Positions 45,741 to 64,000 of a stretch of 64,000 nucleotides of DNA are shown here, one piece after another (the stretch's first letter is position 1; the number at the start of each line of letters is the position of its first letter). A program made the position numbers and the translations under genes. Below the pieces are notes generated by a model, which saw nothing but the letters and a program-made list of their open reading frames with translations, did not search any database and was not told the origin of the DNA. The stretch is from Pomphorhynchus laevis (lineage: Eukaryota > Acanthocephala > Palaeacanthocephala > Echinorhynchida > Pomphorhynchidae). Location of the stretch: assembly GCA_012934845.2 (NCBI GenBank), contig WNNJ02002056.1:1-64000 (forward strand), read 5' to 3'.

Positions 45741-47369
45741 ATTAGTTTTAAATTTAAAGGTGGGGCGTTTGCCAATAGTGCATTATTGTATGGGTGTAAT
45801 TAACTCAGAAAAATACTGACAACTGCCTACAAGATGTCACTTTTATCCTCTTTGTTTATGGAGTGGTAACAATTGTTAATATTATCTAATATTATTTATT
45901 TGTTATAAAATAACAAATATTATTATCAATAATATAATTAATTATCAATAATTTAATAATTATTATAATTATCGATAATTTAATATTATCAATCACAAAC
46001 CACAATCGTAAATGATCCTAATTCAAAGCAGTTCGTTATAACATAAAATATTTTTAGTTGGATGCTTTCTCTGTTCTCAGATGATTTTTTATTTGTGAAT
46101 TAGTCCGATTAGAACAAGTCACCACTTTAAATAACATAATTATTTTTACCAAATATAAACCTTCAAATATAAATTTCGTCATTGTATTTGCGTGCCACTC
46201 GATGTATTTATTCAAAACACAAACTCACTTGATACAAAATTCAAAATTGAACGTTGATAGTTCAATGTGTATTAAACTATCAATACTACCAATTTAACAT
46301 TCGTCATTTACACGTGATATATCACTTGTTCAAATTTAATCGCAATTTTGCAATATTGCAAGGTCAATGGGACTAATGTAAACTGTTCGAGAACAAAAAC
46401 GATAAAAATAATCGAAACGTAAAAATTAAAATATTAAAATTAAACGTTTTAAATTAAAATAAATAAAAGTTATGTTTTTGTATTATTTTCGTAATATTGC
46501 TGTATAATATTTTGTCTTAATCCTTACTTAATACACTAAATGATTAAGTTATAAAAGTGTACTATTACGAAACTGCTTTTTGAGAAATAATTATAATATT
46601 ATAATTAATACAAATAATTACACGATAATACAAGTTAGTATAAATCGCGATTTAATGGAAGTCAAAGCCAAATAAGCTCAATATAAGCCAATGCCAATAT
46701 AAGCTCAATATAAGCCAAAATAAAGCACCATATAGCAAAAATATATCATCTTATACATGATTTAAGATATTTACTGATTATTTTCAGATAATTTATATTT
46801 TTATAATTTATAATTTATATTATAATTTATAATTTATTTTTTCAGATATTAACGTTAATCATTAATAGGCATTAATTAGGCATAATCAAAGGGTAATAAA
46901 GAAGCATATAAACAAAAAATAAAGACATTTCAATATTTCAATTAATATTTTTTTAATAAATAAAATTTCATATATTTTAATTACAACTCACTGAATACTC
47001 ACTTGCTAATGATCAATACTTTAATCCCAAAATTTATTATCGATTTCGAATATATATAATTTTATATAAAAAAATTATATAATTATTATATAATTATACT
47101 CACTGAAATTTTTTTCAAATTTCTGAAATTTTATCTTGATATCAAGAAGATAACAAGAAACAAATGAAGTTTTAATATTTAAAAATATCAAATAATATTA
47201 ATAAACAACTAATAATAAAAACGAGCAATTAATATGACGAGCACATGGATTATCTGAAAACAATCCACAACGGTTTAGCATACAATTATACTCTTTAGTA
47301 CTGACGATGTACTAATTTACTGTGTAAATTTAACACGAAAACAAATCAGTGAGTTAATTCTATATAACT
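45741..47369. other. Region downstream of SRP54
   Basis: AT-rich 3' flank. The 3' UTR of SRP54 must start at 47369 and run left. No polyadenylation site was chosen because AATAAA-like strings are too frequent here. Short 'aatataagctcaatataagcc' repeats occur at 46670-46730. Confidence 0.45.
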
Positions 47370-63220
<15,851 letters not shown>

Positions 63221-63364
63221 CTAAAATCAAATTAAAATAAAAATAAAACTAATTCATTTTCATATTTTATGTGAAATATTAATAGTGATCAGCACACATC
63301 ATTGATCCAAATGTTTTTATATTTACATTTTAATAGTTTTAACAATTTTTATTATTGCTTGAAA

Positions 63365-64000
63365 GGAGGTCAGGCGGCAAAAAAGGCTCAGACGGATAGC
63401 AACACTACAAGCAAGAAAAACCAACCCGGATTATTCAATACAAATAACAAAATTGAGATCATACATTAGCATATTGTTGATCAGGGCCCTCATTAATGTG
63501 CATTCGATCTGCACGCAGAAAGGACGTTGATTAATAATTATTACAAAAGTTTGAACAATTCAATAAGGGTATTTCCCAATGTATTTTTTTAATAAATCTT
63601 CTATTAAAACGATTTATTAAAAATCGTCTTAATAAAGGAAGGCTCATACAGGGGCTTCACAATATGTAAAAAGGAAATAATAACAAAGTAAAAACAAAAA
63701 AGACAGTCAATGAAACATCGCTAACGTGTCCATGTTGTCCTTTATCTTGTTTTTAAGGAGATCCTTAAAAGTCATCCGATTGATATCCATCACAATTTCC
63801 ATTGGAAGGTTGTTTCAATGTGAACCACGTGGCAGCTAAACACTGCGGAGGTATGTAAAGACTTGTATTTCCGCGACTAGCAACAAACATGTGTTCTCAG
63901 TTTAAGTCGAGCCCGCGCAGATAGAACATCGGTGCATGGATGACCATTGGATGAACATATGTTGAAAGTTATCGTCAAGTCGATCTTCACAAGGCTGCGC
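63365..64000 (-). mobile_element. LINE 3' end (C-terminus and 3' region), continues past the window
   Basis: The minus strand reads a typical non-LTR RT C-terminus: ENTCLLLVAEIQVFTYL, then LPRGSH.NNLPMEIVMDINR and MTFKDLLKNKIKDNMDTLAM. The NNLP.EI...FK.LL pattern is seen in Jockey/CR1-type elements. It ends in a hydrophobic FLFLLCYYFLFTYC stretch and a 3' region to about 63365. Several stops make it inactive. It lies just upstream of the SRP54 start. Confidence 0.6.

Overview
The window is invertebrate nuclear DNA. It is strongly AT-rich, its genes are split by many GT-AG introns, and introns and flanks are filled with retroelement debris, satellites and palindromes. The sequence alone does not fix the species. 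The mix fits a repeat-rich invertebrate such as a flatworm, cnidarian or arthropod: Penelope-like reverse transcriptases (PLEs), non-LTR elements with a restriction-like endonuclease tail, and many hammerhead-ribozyme repeats. No bacterial, organellar or LTR-retrovirus sequence was recognised.

Two host genes can be rebuilt exon by exon, both on the minus strand. (1) SRP54, the GTPase of the signal recognition particle, spans 47370-63220. It has 13 coding exons, every junction keeps phase, and the product is 499 residues, so it looks intact. (2) A three-PDZ scaffold gene spans at least 5144-28684. Seven phase-compatible exons were found; its true 5' end and probably its 3' end are not identified.

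Layout: 1-5143, AT-rich flank with a PLE fragment and a TA microsatellite. 5144-28684, PDZ gene; its introns hold PLE copies (8.7-9.9 kb and 11.3-12.8 kb), three ~155-290-bp hammerhead repeats (14.6-15.3 kb), a LINE tail, a ~360-bp satellite (22.25-24.5 kb) and a ~462-bp hammerhead array (24.8-27.1 kb). 29.65-40.82 kb, a large composite inverted repeat whose inner ~1.2-kb arms are almost identical, enclosing LINE and PLE pieces and a palindromic insertion. 41-47 kb, LINE debris and more satellite. 47.4-63.2 kb, SRP54; its introns hold LINE pieces, a ~380-bp satellite and a textbook type III hammerhead at 62173-62251. 63.4-64.0 kb, the tail of another LINE.

The most interesting content is the self-cleaving RNA landscape. 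At least three unrelated repeat families carry hammerhead cores with matching stems: the ~462-bp array, the 155-290-bp repeats, and a dispersed type III family. Two or three further families (the ~360/380-bp satellites, the PLE 3' region and a palindromic insertion) carry the same boxes in the reverse order, GAAAC then CTGATGA, enclosed by complementary stems. In one pair of satellites that stem has changed in a compensatory way. This suggests PLE-driven, retrozyme-like RNAs and possibly an unusual hammerhead permutation.
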